From positions 1 through 64,000 of the forward strand of contig BAAHQB010000468.1 in the NCBI GenBank assembly GCA_054601695.1: a stretch of 64,000 nt of DNA, in the 5' to 3' direction. Origin of the DNA: Amorphochlora amoebiformis (Eukaryota > Cercozoa > Chlorarachniophyceae). A model generated the notes under the pieces. The model worked only from the letters and a program-made list of their open reading frames with translations, ran no database searches and was not told the origin of the DNA. A program made the translations under genes and the position numbers. How positions within the stretch are numbered: the stretch's first letter is position 1; each line of letters opens with the position of its first letter. Below, piece by piece: positions 1 to 14,304 of this stretch.

Positions 1-496
1 TTATACACTTTTTTATACATACATAATATATATATATATATATTTATATACATATATATATGCATATATATATATATATATTTATATATAATATACCTAT
101 ATTTGTATGAAAATGTATAAAGATAATATTGGTCTTGATGGTTATCCGAAGAGATATCCTACCGACACACTTCTGGGCTATCATCCGGAGATACAATGGT
201 GTACGTGATAAAGTAAGGTACTTGCGTCAATATAATTCCCCAGTTAGCCACAACAATCGCGTTTTTTAACAGTCGGGGGTTCTGATAAGGGTTATTGTTG
301 GGAGGGGATTAGGACTCGTAGTAAGGATTAGGGATAGATGTACTGTAGTGTGGATAGAAGCTTATGCGCGAGAATACGTATGTGTTTCGAGAAGGTTTGA
401 ATGTGTTTGGAAGGTTTTGAATGTGTTTGGAGAAGATATGCATATGTATCATAACGTATGTTCATGGAACCTTTGGAATCAGGTTAGGTACATATG

Positions 497-543
<47 letters not shown>

Positions 544-578
544 GTATATATGTGTGTATATATGTATATATATTATAC

Positions 579-610
<32 letters not shown>

Positions 611-645
611 TATTCATATTTAAATATCTATACATAAATATCTAG

Positions 646-683
<38 letters not shown>

Positions 684-748
684 TTATGTCTATGTATATA
701 CATATATAATATATATATAGTCAAATATGTATTTGTTTACCTTTTTTA

Positions 749-813
<65 letters not shown>

Positions 814-902
814 AATATATATATATACGTGTATTAAAAATATGTTTTATATTATATATATAATATATTATATATTGCTATATCTATTCGATACAAATAT
901 GA

Positions 903-958
<56 letters not shown>

Positions 959-1331
959 ATGCATGCATACCTAAATCTAATATACTGAATATGTATGCAT
1001 ATCGGTGGGTATTAACACCGACACATAGGCATGTACACACATACATACGAAAGGTGTGACAACATACATAAAACGTACACAAATACATGCATACATTCAC
1101 AAAATCAACTTATGAATATATACACACGTAGTTTGATAGATATGTAGATGCAAAGATACGTGACGTTTTTATACATACACATATATATGTATACCGTTCG
1201 AATGACAGCTGGGGTGTAGAGTACCCGGTCGACAGAATGAATGAAAGAGAAAAAAAGGGATGCTACAATTGTTCCAACCTGCAATATATATATATATATA
1301 TATATATATAACATATATGTATGTATATATA

Positions 1332-1382
<51 letters not shown>

Positions 1383-1528
1383 ATATTATAAGAAGATATA
1401 TGTACAATATATATATGTATATATATACATATATACACATATATATATACATATATACATACACACACACATGTACACATACACACACACATATACACAT
1501 ACATATTCATATTACATGTGTTATGTTT

Positions 1529-1562
<34 letters not shown>

Positions 1563-1694
1563 GTATATATAATATTAATGCATGTATATTTAATATTTAT
1601 AACTAAAGTGGATCCTGTACATGAAATTTTATACATGTATACTGTAGAATATACACATACATATGTATCTTATACATTTAATGCAACATACATA

Positions 1695-1735
<41 letters not shown>

Positions 1736-1836
1736 GTATATATATATATATATGTGTGTGTATATATTTATTTATATATATATGTAAATATATGTATAAA
1801 TATATGTATGTATTTATTTGTTTATGAAAAATAAAC

Positions 1837-1868
<32 letters not shown>

Positions 1869-1910
1869 GTATGTATATAACATTGTATTTTATACATATA
1901 TGTATATATA

Positions 1911-1943
<33 letters not shown>

Positions 1944-1965
1944 CATGATAAATGTGTGTATGATA

Positions 1966-2226
1966 GTAGTATAGTAGTTAGTAGTTGAATACAAAGACTG
2001 TGATACGAAAGCTTAGTAGTTAGTAGTTGAATAGAAGGACTGTGATACGAAAGCTTAGTAGTTAGTAGTTGAATACAAGGACTGTGATACGAAAGCTTAG
2101 TAGTTAGTAGTTGAATACAAGGACTGTGATACGAAAGCTTAGTAGTTAGTAGTTGAATACAAGGACTGTGATACGAAAGCTTAGTAGTTAGTAGTTGAAT
2201 ACAAGGACTGTGATACGAAAGCTTTC
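1966..2226 (-). repeat. 42-bp array spanning a 5' splice site (copy A only)
   Basis: About six 42-bp units. Read on the minus strand each unit is the last 21 bases of the exon 2251-2203 (ending CACAGTCCTT) followed by 21 intron bases that begin with the donor gtattcaac. Copy B has one such unit at 18521-18550 and no array, so the array grew after the duplication. Confidence 0.9.
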
Positions 2227-2293
2227 GAAAGCATCTCGACCATACGTAGACCTAAATATGGATACATTTTCACATATGTGTATACATATATAC

Positions 2294-2330
<37 letters not shown>

Positions 2331-2492
2331 CGTGTGTTTTACAGTGTGTATAATACACTGTGTATTTGCACAACGCAATATTAGAGTATGTTCACAGGAT
2401 ATATCATCTACAAATTTATATGTATTGTATATACATACACATTTATATGTATATTTCTACATGTATATTATATTCACCTATGCGTAGAGTAA

Positions 2493-2550
<58 letters not shown>

Positions 2551-2603
2551 GTGTATAGGTATCTACATATATAAACTCAATTTCCACGCTTACAATACAC
2601 TCA

Positions 2604-2635
<32 letters not shown>

Positions 2636-2761
2636 GTATATCTAATATATATATGATATGTACGTATGTATATATGTATGTATGTATGGATTGAAAATAT
2701 ATGTAGCTAGATTTATACACGAAGTAGTTCGTATATTATATTATATATACACACATATACA

Positions 2762-2817
<56 letters not shown>

Positions 2818-2935
2818 CATGCATACGGATACATTATATATTATATACACACATATATACATACATACATACATATATATATATACATATGTATATACAC
2901 ATATGTACACATATAAATATATATATACATATAAT

Positions 2936-2978
<43 letters not shown>

Positions 2979-3343
2979 CATATATAATTACATGTGTATA
3001 TACAATTAATTTACATATATGTATATATAGATACATACATACATATTTATTTACATTATGTAATCTTAACATAAATGACATTCAAGTAGGCTTCGTTTTA
3101 AATATACATATCTGTAATATTCATAACATATTCCGAAATGCTGGGAAACATCTACCCTGCAAACACAAGCTGTGCAAACCCATAGGAATGCATGACCCGT
3201 GAGATGTGTACATATACGTGGAATTCCAAGCATACATGCTGCACGCTATTCTACGCTTAGTGTAACGAGTTTCAAATGTTTTTAACATCAACCGACTTAC
3301 ACATGTAAATATGGAATCAATGAATGCATGATGTGCGTTAGAA

Positions 3344-3369
3344 GTGTTGAATCTCAACATCGATGTATG
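3344..3369. repeat. 26-bp micro-inversion between duplicate copies
   Basis: These 26 bases equal the reverse complement of 19386-19411 in copy B, while both flanks (gcgttaga on one side, cgtacctcgcc on the other) stay in the same orientation. The segment contains the perfect hairpin TGTTGA-ATC-TCAACA, a plausible substrate for the flip. It lies just outside the exon border at 3378 / 19417. Confidence 0.9.
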
Positions 3370-4016
3370 GGACGTACCTCGCCATGGGGCTCTATCTCCC
3401 AAACCAGCTCGCACGGTATGTGGAAAAACCGTACATACGGGAACATCGAACTCGGGTTGGCGCCATGCTTTCCGCGATACCCTCACGTATGGAGTGGAAT
3501 TAGGTGATTTTCACAATTTTGGGATCCGAAGATGAAGTTTAATTCTTCTGTATCGGAATCCATGGATGTGGGCTCTCCTGACAGGTAAAGTGGTGTCGGA
3601 GATAGTAGACCCGAAATATTAAAACACTAAACGACACGTGGCCCCAGTCTCAGCCTTCAAGGGGATGCGAAAAGGTGCGCTTTATCCGTCGTGATAAGGA
3701 AACCGGGAGGAAAGGGGGGGGGAGAAGGGGATATAGCACATGATATCAGGGCGAAAGGGAGGGAGAAGTTACTTTTTCTCCTGAGTTTGGAAAGGGAAGG
3801 GAGAATTGAAGTGTTTTCTTTTGGGCTTGGGTTTGGGTTTGGGTTTGAGCTGATTCATTTTCGTCTTCGTTCCTCCTTTCGTTTCAGAAAGCAACATACC
3901 ACTTCCCGCCACATATTTATACGTGCACGTGCACTCGTCCATATACATATCAATATTTACACTCTTACAGATTTCCAATTGTCTCAATACATACATGTAT
4001 TACCCACCTGTACCCG

Positions 4017-4083
<67 letters not shown>

Positions 4084-4180
4084 TAAATGCAATAAAGAAA
4101 TACACGAAACACAAACAATCACAAACATTTCCATTTTACATGTACATTGTACAGTGTGACATTATATACTTATAAAATAC

Positions 4181-4219
<39 letters not shown>

Positions 4220-4346
4220 CATATGTATAGAATTCTATATATACATATATAGGTGATATAAAACATACATGTAATGTATATATGTGCACACACGACAGCA
4301 CAGCACAAATACACACATAAATATGTACTAGATATATATATGTATA

Positions 4347-4382
<36 letters not shown>

Positions 4383-4436
4383 GTATATATATATATATAT
4401 AAATATATATATTGATATATATATATATATATACTA

Positions 4437-5215
4437 TACTATACAAAGTTCAGCATACTACTTAGCGAGCTAGAACCAGGCAACATGACTCGTGATTCAT
4501 AATTTATTCTAATTATTGAAATTCAATGAGCTGATGTAATCTAGCGCTAGATCATAAAACCGTAAGATGCTGACTCAGTCACTTCTTTCTCTTTTTCAGC
4601 AATCGATAATTGTCACTAGTTCGATCTAGTCAGTAGAAGAACAAGTTCACCATGTATATACATCTAGTACATATACAATTCATAGACTAGATAGATATGT
4701 AAACTTCAGATATATCCAAGTTAGGCTTAGGACTCTGAGCTGACTCGGTCCCTAGATCTAGTAGATATCGCTTAAAAATCACCAATTACAACTCAATTAT
4801 AATCCAAACAAACGTTGTTCACGTAGTGCATTATTGCATCTATCACATTAGCTATATCCATATTCTAGATATTCTCTAGATTCTAGATAGGCTAGATAAT
4901 TTCTAGAATTTCTTCTAGATGTTTACTACTCTCTTACATCCGAGACTAGGTCAACTGTCATAGCAAAGCAGTGTCTAGAGTGTGATCACTTAAATCACAC
5001 AATCTTTTCCAACTGAAGTTACATTTTCCAATAGACTTATACCAAGGCACTTGTTGGATGTTTTTACTGAGTATAATTAGAATTATACCAAAGTAATACT
5101 CTATGTTATTAAAGTGAGTTAGGGCTGACACGTGTCTTTGGGATTAGGCTTTTACGCTAAAGTCTAAAGATTAGACTCTCATACGCTCAAATTTCATAAA
5201 CTTAGACTGTGTGTG
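4437..5215. other. CTAG-rich low-gene block
   Basis: No exon with good borders was found. The stretch is not (TA)n but is very rich in CTAG and related words (ctagattctagataggctag near 4870). The same taste returns at 52365-53065 and 53690-54450. It may be an old repeat or a distinct compositional domain. Confidence 0.5.
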
Positions 5216-5599
5216 TATATGTGCATATATATATCAGTATACATATGAAATTACATATATTTATATATGTGTTATATACATATATATATATATATATATA
5301 TTGATATAAATGAAAAAATATGTATATTATTCTTATATTTATTCTTATATCCATATATATATATATATATATATGTATATATTTACATATATACAAGTAT
5401 ATATAAGAGGGCACTAGACATGGAGTGAAAGATGATTTCAACTTACATAATAATCATCAACTTACCTTGTGCTTTCAATACGTGTATATAATATATATAT
5501 ATATATATATGGATATATATATATATATATATATATATTGATGTATATATATATATATTCTGTTTGTATATTTGTATATACATACTCTCTCTCTCCAAG

Positions 5600-5675
5600 A
5601 GTACAATATAGAGTGCGAGATTTGGGTGGAGAGGAGTGGAAAATGCTTTTAGAACATGAGTGTGAGATTGTTTGA
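5600..5675 (+). CDS. Candidate terminal exon
   Basis: A strong acceptor (tactctctctctccaag) precedes one base and 24 codons ending in TGA, with the protein-like run RDLGGEEWKMLLEHECEIV. No upstream exon of this gene was placed. On the other strand a consensus donor (AAG followed by gtaagt) sits near 5465, so an antisense transcript is possible. Confidence 0.4.
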
Positions 5676-5953
5676 AATAAGAGTTTATCATGCATGGTTA
5701 ATTGATTCCAAATACGAATACCTTCCTGCTAAAACTGCCAATCTTTGTTGGGGATCTACATACATATACTCAAATTTAATCATTATATACTTTTTAGCTC
5801 AGTTTATATATAAATATATATATAGAATTAAAATACAAATGTAAATATTGATAATGTCTTGATATGTATTTTTACATGAACTTTTTAAGATTAGAAATAA
5901 AGAAACTATCTATTTATCCAAATATAAGCACATATATATATATATATAATATG

Positions 5954-5986
<33 letters not shown>

Positions 5987-6215
5987 TTGCAAAAATATGC
6001 ACATATGTATTTATGTAAGTATACGCATATATATATATATATATATATTACATATATATAGATAATATATATATATATATATATGTAGAATTGGTATTAA
6101 AACCAAGTATTGATAATGTCTTGATATGTATTTTTACATACACTTTATGAGATTAGAAATAAAGAAATTATACATCTATCCAAATATATATGTATAATGT
6201 AGATATATATATATG

Positions 6216-6249
<34 letters not shown>

Positions 6250-6317
6250 TATAAATATGTATTTGCAAAAATATGTACATATGTATTTATATAAGTATGC
6301 GCATGTATGTATGTATG

Positions 6318-6355
<38 letters not shown>

Positions 6356-6401
6356 TATGTATAATATGCAGACACATATATTATATATACATATGAATAT
6401 G

Positions 6402-6448
<47 letters not shown>

Positions 6449-6638
6449 GTGTATATATAATATGCAGATATTTATATGTATATATATATATATATAATAT
6501 TCAAATATATATATATATATATATATTTATATTTCTATACATATATATATTTCTACATGTACGCACATGTGTGTATGTCATATGATATATCCATATGTTA
6601 TGCAAATAAATTAGCATAAACACATGCATATACATGCA

Positions 6639-6686
<48 letters not shown>

Positions 6687-6813
6687 AGTATCATCCCTAT
6701 ATATATATGTATATATAAGTATCATCCCTACGACAAAACTTGTCAAGTATTCCAACCCCACACACACACACGTAATCATCAAATGTTCCAACAAGACGTC
6801 ACATATCTTAAAC

Positions 6814-7383
6814 CTTGTAAGAGGGCACTCGGCTAAACTCTTTGCGTTGCTCTTCGACCAGTACCCGCTGCTTGGGCGGGCGGCGGCAGGCGTCGATATC
6901 CTCGGGCTCGAGCGAGGGGACAATCCGATAGTTTTGGAGTCAGTACTCGCTTTACGCATCACTCTAGGTGATTTGTTGCTTTTCTGTAAATGTGTGCATA
7001 TATGAGATTCGGATGTTGTTTCGTAGGCAAATTGGAATCTATATATATATATATATGTATATATGTAGTTATTTATGTATCTATATCTATTTAAACTATA
7101 TATATATATATATATATATATTTATGTATATACATATATATATGTTACGTATAGAAATTGTTCCATTTATAATACAAATGTCTAAGATATAAATACCTCC
7201 ATACATAAATTCGACATAAACATACTTTAACAAAGAACCAACCTGAGACAGTATTCGCCCGTCTTTGGCTTTTGGACTCATAGGCGGTGGCTTCCTGGTC
7301 ATACGAGAGCTCATAGTAGCCGCAGAAGTACTCCCGAAGGCCGATTGGTACATGCGTCTGATTGTCTTCAAGTAGAATTTGAC
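6814..7383 (-). CDS. Two adjoining exons of an unknown gene
   Basis: Exon 7383-7243 (141 bp, 47 codons, phase 0 to 0) has acceptor ttttcag and donor CAG with gttggt. Exon 6983-6814 (170 bp) has acceptor catttacag and donor AAG with gtttaag, and continues the same frame. The product is basic and rich in Ser and Pro (TRKPPPMSPKAKDGRIL, then SPRSSPRISTPAAARPSSG), like a disordered region. The second exon is also open in another frame, so the reading is not certain. No family recognised. Confidence 0.5.
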
Positions 7384-7484
7384 CTGAAAATGAGTTGTCT
7401 TCGACTTAGATTTTAGACCCAATGGCTGTGGTAATTTCAATTTCAATTCATGTGTGTCAAATTCTATGCAGTTCAATATTTAAA

Positions 7485-7534
<50 letters not shown>

Positions 7535-7754
7535 TGCATATGTGGATATATACATATATATGTGTATATATGTATATATATATATATATATAAATGTATG
7601 TATGTATATATATATATATATATAAATTCATATATATATATATATATGTGAGTGTGTGTGTAAATATACATATACATACATTTATATATACGTATATATG
7701 GACATAAACATGTATGCTATAATACATTATAACCCATATCATATGTGATGATTA

Positions 7755-7787
<33 letters not shown>

Positions 7788-7839
7788 TGTATATAATTAT
7801 TTTACATATATCACAAATATATATGTATGTGTGTATATG

Positions 7840-7926
7840 CATCCAATGACAATGTTAGGTTTGCTCTCCTGTGTACCGGCCAGCAGAGGTTGATACACAC
7901 AATATTAAGCAACAGATCTGTGCAAC

Positions 7927-7935
<9 letters not shown>
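7840..7935 (+). CDS. Possible exon
   Basis: Non-(TA)n island, open on the plus strand as [21 protein letters not shown], between (TA)n blocks. Clear splice borders were not found and the minus strand is also open, so this is weak. Confidence 0.2.
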
Positions 7936-7989
<54 letters not shown>

Positions 7990-8146
7990 GTGTAGTAAGC
8001 AAGCATACACAAAGGCAATGCATCTCAGGTGCCCTGGATCTGAATATATATGTATACATATATATATGTATATATATGTATATACGTTCAGAACTACACA
8101 CCCAAAGGTACATGTATACATATATACAAATATTATATACATATAT

Positions 8147-8179
<33 letters not shown>

Positions 8180-8190
8180 CAAATAATAAT

Positions 8191-8307
<117 letters not shown>

Positions 8308-8320
8308 TATATACTTACAT

Positions 8321-8370
<50 letters not shown>

Positions 8371-8498
8371 CTGTTATAACAAAGTATATGGGTGTTTTTG
8401 GTCATGTAGATATATGCACATGTATACTGTTATACATATAAATATATATATATGTATATATATACATATATATATATATATTTATATACATGTATATG

Positions 8499-8534
<36 letters not shown>

Positions 8535-8675
8535 GTACATTCATATAAGATATATATATATATATAAATATATATCTATATATATATATATATACTAGTA
8601 TGTATAAATTCATGCATGTATTTCTAAATATATGATACACATATGTATATAATTAATATATCTCTATATATTTTG

Positions 8676-8723
<48 letters not shown>

Positions 8724-8953
8724 ATATTATATGTACATATACACATATGAATTATTTTTGAAGACAAGAGAAATGATATAGAAACAAATGTTGGCACCGA
8801 GATCAATGACGAGGCCACATGTCCAGTAGCCATCCTACACATACCAACAAACCACCATCATACAAAACCAAATCCATACCAACAAATCATCATCAAACCA
8901 AACCCTCACTTAAACAATATAATAAACACCTAACTCAAATAGTGTATCTGCAT

Positions 8954-9262
8954 TCACCCAAGTGAGAATGAAACCAGTCGATCTAAGCTTCTTAGGCAAT
9001 TATCAGACACCTTTAGACAGTAATTATGTGGATGAGTGAGAGAATGAGAGGCAGTGAATGAGAGAGAGAATGAGAGGCAGCGAATGAGAAAAAGAGAGAG
9101 GAAGGAAGAGAAGGGAAGAGAGAGAGTAACACTCGACAGGTTTGGTGAACTATTGTTTGGATGCATCGTTTGGTGGAAGAACTGCTTCTCTAACATCTCG
9201 TTCTTGCATTTAGCATACATCTGATATATCTGTCCGTCTATGTAACGTGTTACAGATGTCAC
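8954..9262 (-). CDS. Possible exon with protein-like start
   Basis: The minus strand is open from about 9277 with an AG (cccgtcag) upstream, giving RYIDGQIYQMYAKCKNEML and then running into GA/CT-rich sequence that translates as a Ser-Leu run. The exon probably ends near 9135. The region 9040-9125 is a plain (GA)n tract. There is no homology. Confidence 0.3.
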   Translation of the reverse strand: MTSVTRYIDGQIYQMYAKCKNEMLEKQFFHQTMHPNNSSPNLSSVTLSLPFSSFLSLFLIRCLSFSLSFTASHSLTHPHNYCLKVSDNCLRSLDRLVSFSLG

Positions 9263-9304
9263 ATGTCTGTCTGCTGACGGGTTTCAATGAGATTTGAAAC
9301 CCTT

Positions 9305-9341
9305 GTACACGTGTTTACACGTGTACACGTCGTTACACGTG
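9305..9341. promoter_or_regulatory. Cluster of CACGTG palindromes
   Basis: Four ACACGT words in 34 bases, three of them full CACGTG (9308, 9318, 9336). CACGTG is the E-box/G-box core bound by bHLH or bZIP factors in many eukaryotes. Whether it serves a promoter here is unknown; it lies upstream of the minus-strand exon at 9135-9262. Confidence 0.35.
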
Positions 9342-9628
9342 TCCCTCCGTTTCTATCTCACGATGTACCGATATGAGGACTAATAGGTACGTTGGTAATG
9401 ACAACAGTTTTGAGACTAGTGAATGCATGCGAAACGAGATAAACTGAAAGAGCAAGCAAAGATAACATAGGGAGAAGGATTAATGGGTCACGGAGAGAGG
9501 GGAGAGAGAGAGGCTAAATCAGAGAGAGAGAGCGATGGGAGAGATGTGTACATTGAACATATATATGTGTATATGTATATATATATATATATATACATAA
9601 TACATATTTATATATTAAATATATTTAG

Positions 9629-9683
9629 GCAGAGCGATAGAGTGGTAGAGGGTTATAAAAAGAAAGCAAATAGCCGAAGCTGA
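9629..9683 (+). CDS. Candidate terminal exon
   Basis: Acceptor atatttag, one base, then 17 codons to TGA (QSDRVVEGYKKKANSRS). It could instead be internal, because TGAG is followed by gtattg. It sits at the left edge of the degenerate array at 9680-9985. Confidence 0.3.
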
Positions 9684-9985
9684 GGTATTGGGAAAGAAAA
9701 GACACAAACGGATACTCTATGCTCAAATAGTAGACAAGAGGACATATGGATAGATAGATGACCCCTACAGAAAGAGAATACTCAAAACTCAGATATTTGG
9801 CAGAAAAGAGACAGACAGGTGTTAGAAGCCCAAACACTAGACAAGGAGACATAGATAGATAGATACATAGATGACACACACAGAAAGAGAATACTCAAAC
9901 CTCCGATATTACGAGAAAAAGACACAGACAGACACCGATATTCGACGCTCAAATAGTAGACAAGGAGACATAGATATCAAGCTTA
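9680..9985. repeat. Degenerate array, unit about 105-116 bp, 3 copies
   Basis: Units share gaaagagaatactcaaa, a tagacaag.agacatagata block and an agacacaga block. Confidence 0.7.
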
Positions 9986-10415
9986 ATGTATACTAGACAA
10001 AGAGGCCTAGATATGCACATACATACAGATGCATACATACTATATTCATATAAATTTATATATATATATATATATATATACCTTAAACTCAAATATGGCC
10101 ATTAAAAGCAAAATGGTGAACGTACTTAAAATCGCAATTGACGAAAACACCACATTTCTTACCACCTATGCAACCGATAAACGTATATATAGATAAATAT
10201 ATATATATACTCTATATAATATAAAATATATATATATATATATAATAATGTGCAAATATATATATATATATATATATCTTTATAAATATATACATATATA
10301 TATATATATATATTATTATATTCGTATTACGGACAAACACACTCAAAGGTACATCTATATATATATATATATGTATTTATATATATATATATGTATACAC
10401 TCATATATATACATG

Positions 10416-10453
<38 letters not shown>

Positions 10454-10519
10454 TTACACATACACACACATATATATGTATATATATGTATATATATATA
10501 TATATACATACATATATTG

Positions 10520-10851
10520 TTGTAGCGGCGGTGCAGGCAGTACACGTGTGAGTGATTAGTCCGATTTTTAGTGGGTAACTTGACTTATGAAGGCTATGGC
10601 TGCTTGGATTTCTAACTAGTCCGAAGTTCTCTTCCTTTCTCCGGTACCTAATCGAACCTTCTAGAAAGCCTCTAGGGTGTTCCGGGTAGTACCGGGTAGT
10701 CCCCGTCAGTGCCGGGTGGTACCGGCTACTCCAATCTCCAATAGTCTCTAGGATCTCTAGCGATCCCTAGTACACGTATGAGTATGTTTCAATACGCTAT
10801 CGATATCTACTCTTAGACCTGCGTACGCTCGTGCTATGTATATGCTCGTTC

Positions 10852-10860
<9 letters not shown>
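10520..10860. other. GC-richer island with short CCGGGTAGTA repeats
   Basis: A 340-bp island with no confident exon. It holds a run of degenerate ten-base units (ccgggtagta, ccgggtagtc, gccgggtggta) near 10680-10730. Confidence 0.5.
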
Positions 10861-10924
<64 letters not shown>

Positions 10925-11086
10925 ACATATATGTATATATAACATATATATATATGTATATATGTATATATATATATAACCCCTATGTTTCCCTTGGGGT
11001 TGAATCCTGGCTTGAGAAGAGGAAGAACTAATCAAATTTCACTATATCAACACTCTAATATGTACATATATATATATATATATATG

Positions 11087-11128
<42 letters not shown>

Positions 11129-11270
11129 CATACGTATATAGGTATGAAGATACCTATGCTTACCTCCAGTATATTATATCTGAAGTAGTTATATTGTTAC
11201 CTTCCATATACATATACCCATATGTATATAAATATATATGTACATATACACATATATTATATATATAATA

Positions 11271-11301
<31 letters not shown>

Positions 11302-11465
11302 TGTTACAGCATGTAGAGCTAGCGCGGAACCCATAGCTAGTTAATATATACTGTCAGCTCCTCATATATATATAATATATAGAATACATATATATAGGAA
11401 GGAAGTATCATACTGTAAGAATATCTATATATATAATAAATACTTGAATCGAATTTGGACTACCA

Positions 11466-11827
<362 letters not shown>

Positions 11828-12007
11828 TATATACCTAGGAGCGACAGGCATCCCAAGCTGATCGCGAGGTCGGTGAATGCAGCAAAAAATGCTGATACAG
11901 ACTCTAATTTTCATACAAATATATGTATATTTACACACACACACACACACACACATATATATGTATATATATATATAATATATATATATAATACATGCAC
12001 TTGTATT

Positions 12008-12041
<34 letters not shown>

Positions 12042-12280
12042 CATGTGTATATATAATATGCATATATATGCATAGGGTATATATATAACATGTATACATT
12101 TTTATATACATATATAGAGATATTACATATATATATATATGTATGTATATCTATTAGTATATATTTGCAATATATATTTAGTTATTTATGATACTATATA
12201 TATGTACTATTTCAATTAATAAGAATGTTACTGAAAGGATATTATATGTGTATGTCCAGATGCATGTGTATTTGTAATAC

Positions 12281-12334
12281 CTTTAGACAAAAATTCAATA
12301 TACTTAAATCCGTCGACAATGCACAAACGATTGC
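12281..12334 (-). CDS. Candidate 54-bp exon
   Basis: Acceptor catatttag, 18 codons in phase 0 (AIVCALSTDLSILNFCLK), donor AAAG with gtatta. Supported only by borders and frame. Confidence 0.3.
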
Positions 12335-12410
12335 CTAAATATGTTTACAATTACTACGTTTAAATTCCGTACAATTTCCGCTTTCTACACATATAAAATT
12401 TATATATTTA

Positions 12411-12469
<59 letters not shown>

Positions 12470-12685
12470 GTATGTGTGTATATAACATACACATATATTT
12501 AAATATATATTAACGAATTCCTGTGTACAAAACAAATTAGGAATGTTCTTTGTATTATATATATATATATTTATATATATATATGTGAAATATATATATA
12601 TATATATATATGTAGTATATAAATATATATTTTAATTGTAACATGGAGAATGTAATCCACGCAATTATACATACATATATATATG

Positions 12686-12720
<35 letters not shown>

Positions 12721-12736
12721 TTACACATATACATAT

Positions 12737-12797
<61 letters not shown>

Positions 12798-13032
12798 CAT
12801 ATATATAAATATATATATACATATATACACATATATCCATGCCGAAGGTTCCATGGTAAAGGGATGTAAGGGTGGCAAGCCTTGATATAACATCGACTAT
12901 GGCCGCTATATTTCCGATAACAATCGAAGAGATATACACATCTGCCTTTGTCGAGACATCTCCTATGATGACCATTCAAATGTTCGGAGAGGCCTGGCCT
13001 CCTCACAGGGTCGACGGGTGGTCAGGATTTCG

Positions 13033-13110
13033 TTAAAAATCCAAAGTGGATATCTCTTTTAGAGCCATGATAGCGTCTGGAATTCTTTCTATCTTTTGAC
13101 TACGCATCCA
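13033..13110 (-). CDS. Candidate terminal exon
   Basis: Acceptor gatgcgtag then SQKIERIPDAIMALKEISTL and stop TAA at 13033. A 59-bp candidate exon near 13425-13483 ([19 protein letters not shown]) leaves the two bases this exon needs. No family recognised. Confidence 0.33.
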   Translation of the reverse strand, partial: WMRSQKIERIPDAIMALKEISTLDF

Positions 13111-13195
13111 TGTATAATTTTGTACATATAGGACACATATATGTATACACATACAGAAATATATACATATACACACACACACATATATATATATG

Positions 13196-13227
<32 letters not shown>

Positions 13228-13343
13228 ATATGTTTGTATATATGAATATATTATACACATGATATATTATATATATACATATCTATATTATATATATATA
13301 TGTATATATACATATAAAAATATATATATATATAACTTACACC

Positions 13344-13400
<57 letters not shown>

Positions 13401-13552
13401 ATATGTACGATATATGAACCTCCAGCAATATTTTCGGTTATGATTTTGTAATTTCCGATTGCGTGTAACGATGTCGCCCTGTTTATGTGTACACATACAT
13501 CAATACAACATTACGATTAAAAGATATGTATGTGTATATATATATATATATG

Positions 13553-13621
<69 letters not shown>

Positions 13622-13777
13622 TATATATACATATATATATACATTCAATATTCATGCATGCATTTACAATTATATATCAATACATACATGCATGCATTTA
13701 ATTAAGATATAATGTACATACATGTATGTGTATGTATATACATATGTACATATATATATATGCATATGCATATGTTT

Positions 13778-13818
<41 letters not shown>

Positions 13819-13883
13819 ATGAATAATTGATATAGATATTTTTAAACACAAACACATATATATATATATATATCGATATATTT

Positions 13884-13946
<63 letters not shown>

Positions 13947-13990
13947 GAAAATGGATAATTTCAATACATACCGTCTTAATAAATTTGTTC

Positions 13991-14027
<37 letters not shown>

Positions 14028-14076
14028 CATATTTTTATATAGAGAGGTGCAATCAACATGATATATGTATTTTACA

Positions 14077-14131
<55 letters not shown>

Positions 14132-14156
14132 GTCTGTATATATATATGGATATACA

Positions 14157-14195
<39 letters not shown>

Positions 14196-14253
14196 ATAAA
14201 TAAAATAAAGTTACATGTTGCCATTGCAGCCTCTCTGTAGTAAAAGTGTGGAT

Positions 14254-14286
<33 letters not shown>

Positions 14287-14304
14287 GTATATATATATAT
14301 TAAT

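Larger units (their letters stand above)
97..3600 (-). pseudogene. Decayed paralogue (copy A) of the membrane protein gene
   Basis: Exons matching copy B are at about 3600-3378, 2251-2203, 1278-1195 and 220-97, with the same splice sites and, for the last three, the same lengths. The exon 3600-3378 carries an in-frame TGA (3511-3513, minus strand) where B reads ACT TTA, a 3-base loss in an Arg run, and a 4-base loss near 3395 that shifts the frame before the donor at 3377. The first three exons of B (20418-21525) are absent: copy A jumps from the region near 3595 to the promoter-proximal sequence. The 3' exons are still open and conservatively changed ([10 protein letters not shown] for VGIIVSSFFF), so loss of function looks recent, or the copy may still supply a short product. 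The gene runs off the left edge of the window. Confidence 0.62.
1..4325. repeat. Segmental duplication, copy A
   Basis: Islands of non-(TA)n sequence here match 16283-22265 in order: 100-500, 960-1290, 1570-1690, 1940-2270, 3050-3620, 3600-4010 and 4240-4325, at roughly 90 percent identity by eye. The (TA)n spacers between them differ freely in length. Copy A lacks the 1.9 kb that lies at 19640-21560 in copy B. The left edge of the window falls inside the duplication, so its full extent is unknown. Confidence 0.9.

Noticed and set aside
123-208. Plus-strand small ORF ending in TGA, conserved at 16460-16545
   Set aside because: The conservation is explained by the minus-strand exon (97-220 and 16434-16557), which has matching borders and phase.
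3121-3486. 121-codon minus-strand ORF in copy A
   Set aside because: It crosses the donor at 3377 into intron sequence, and copy B has single-base indels that break it there.
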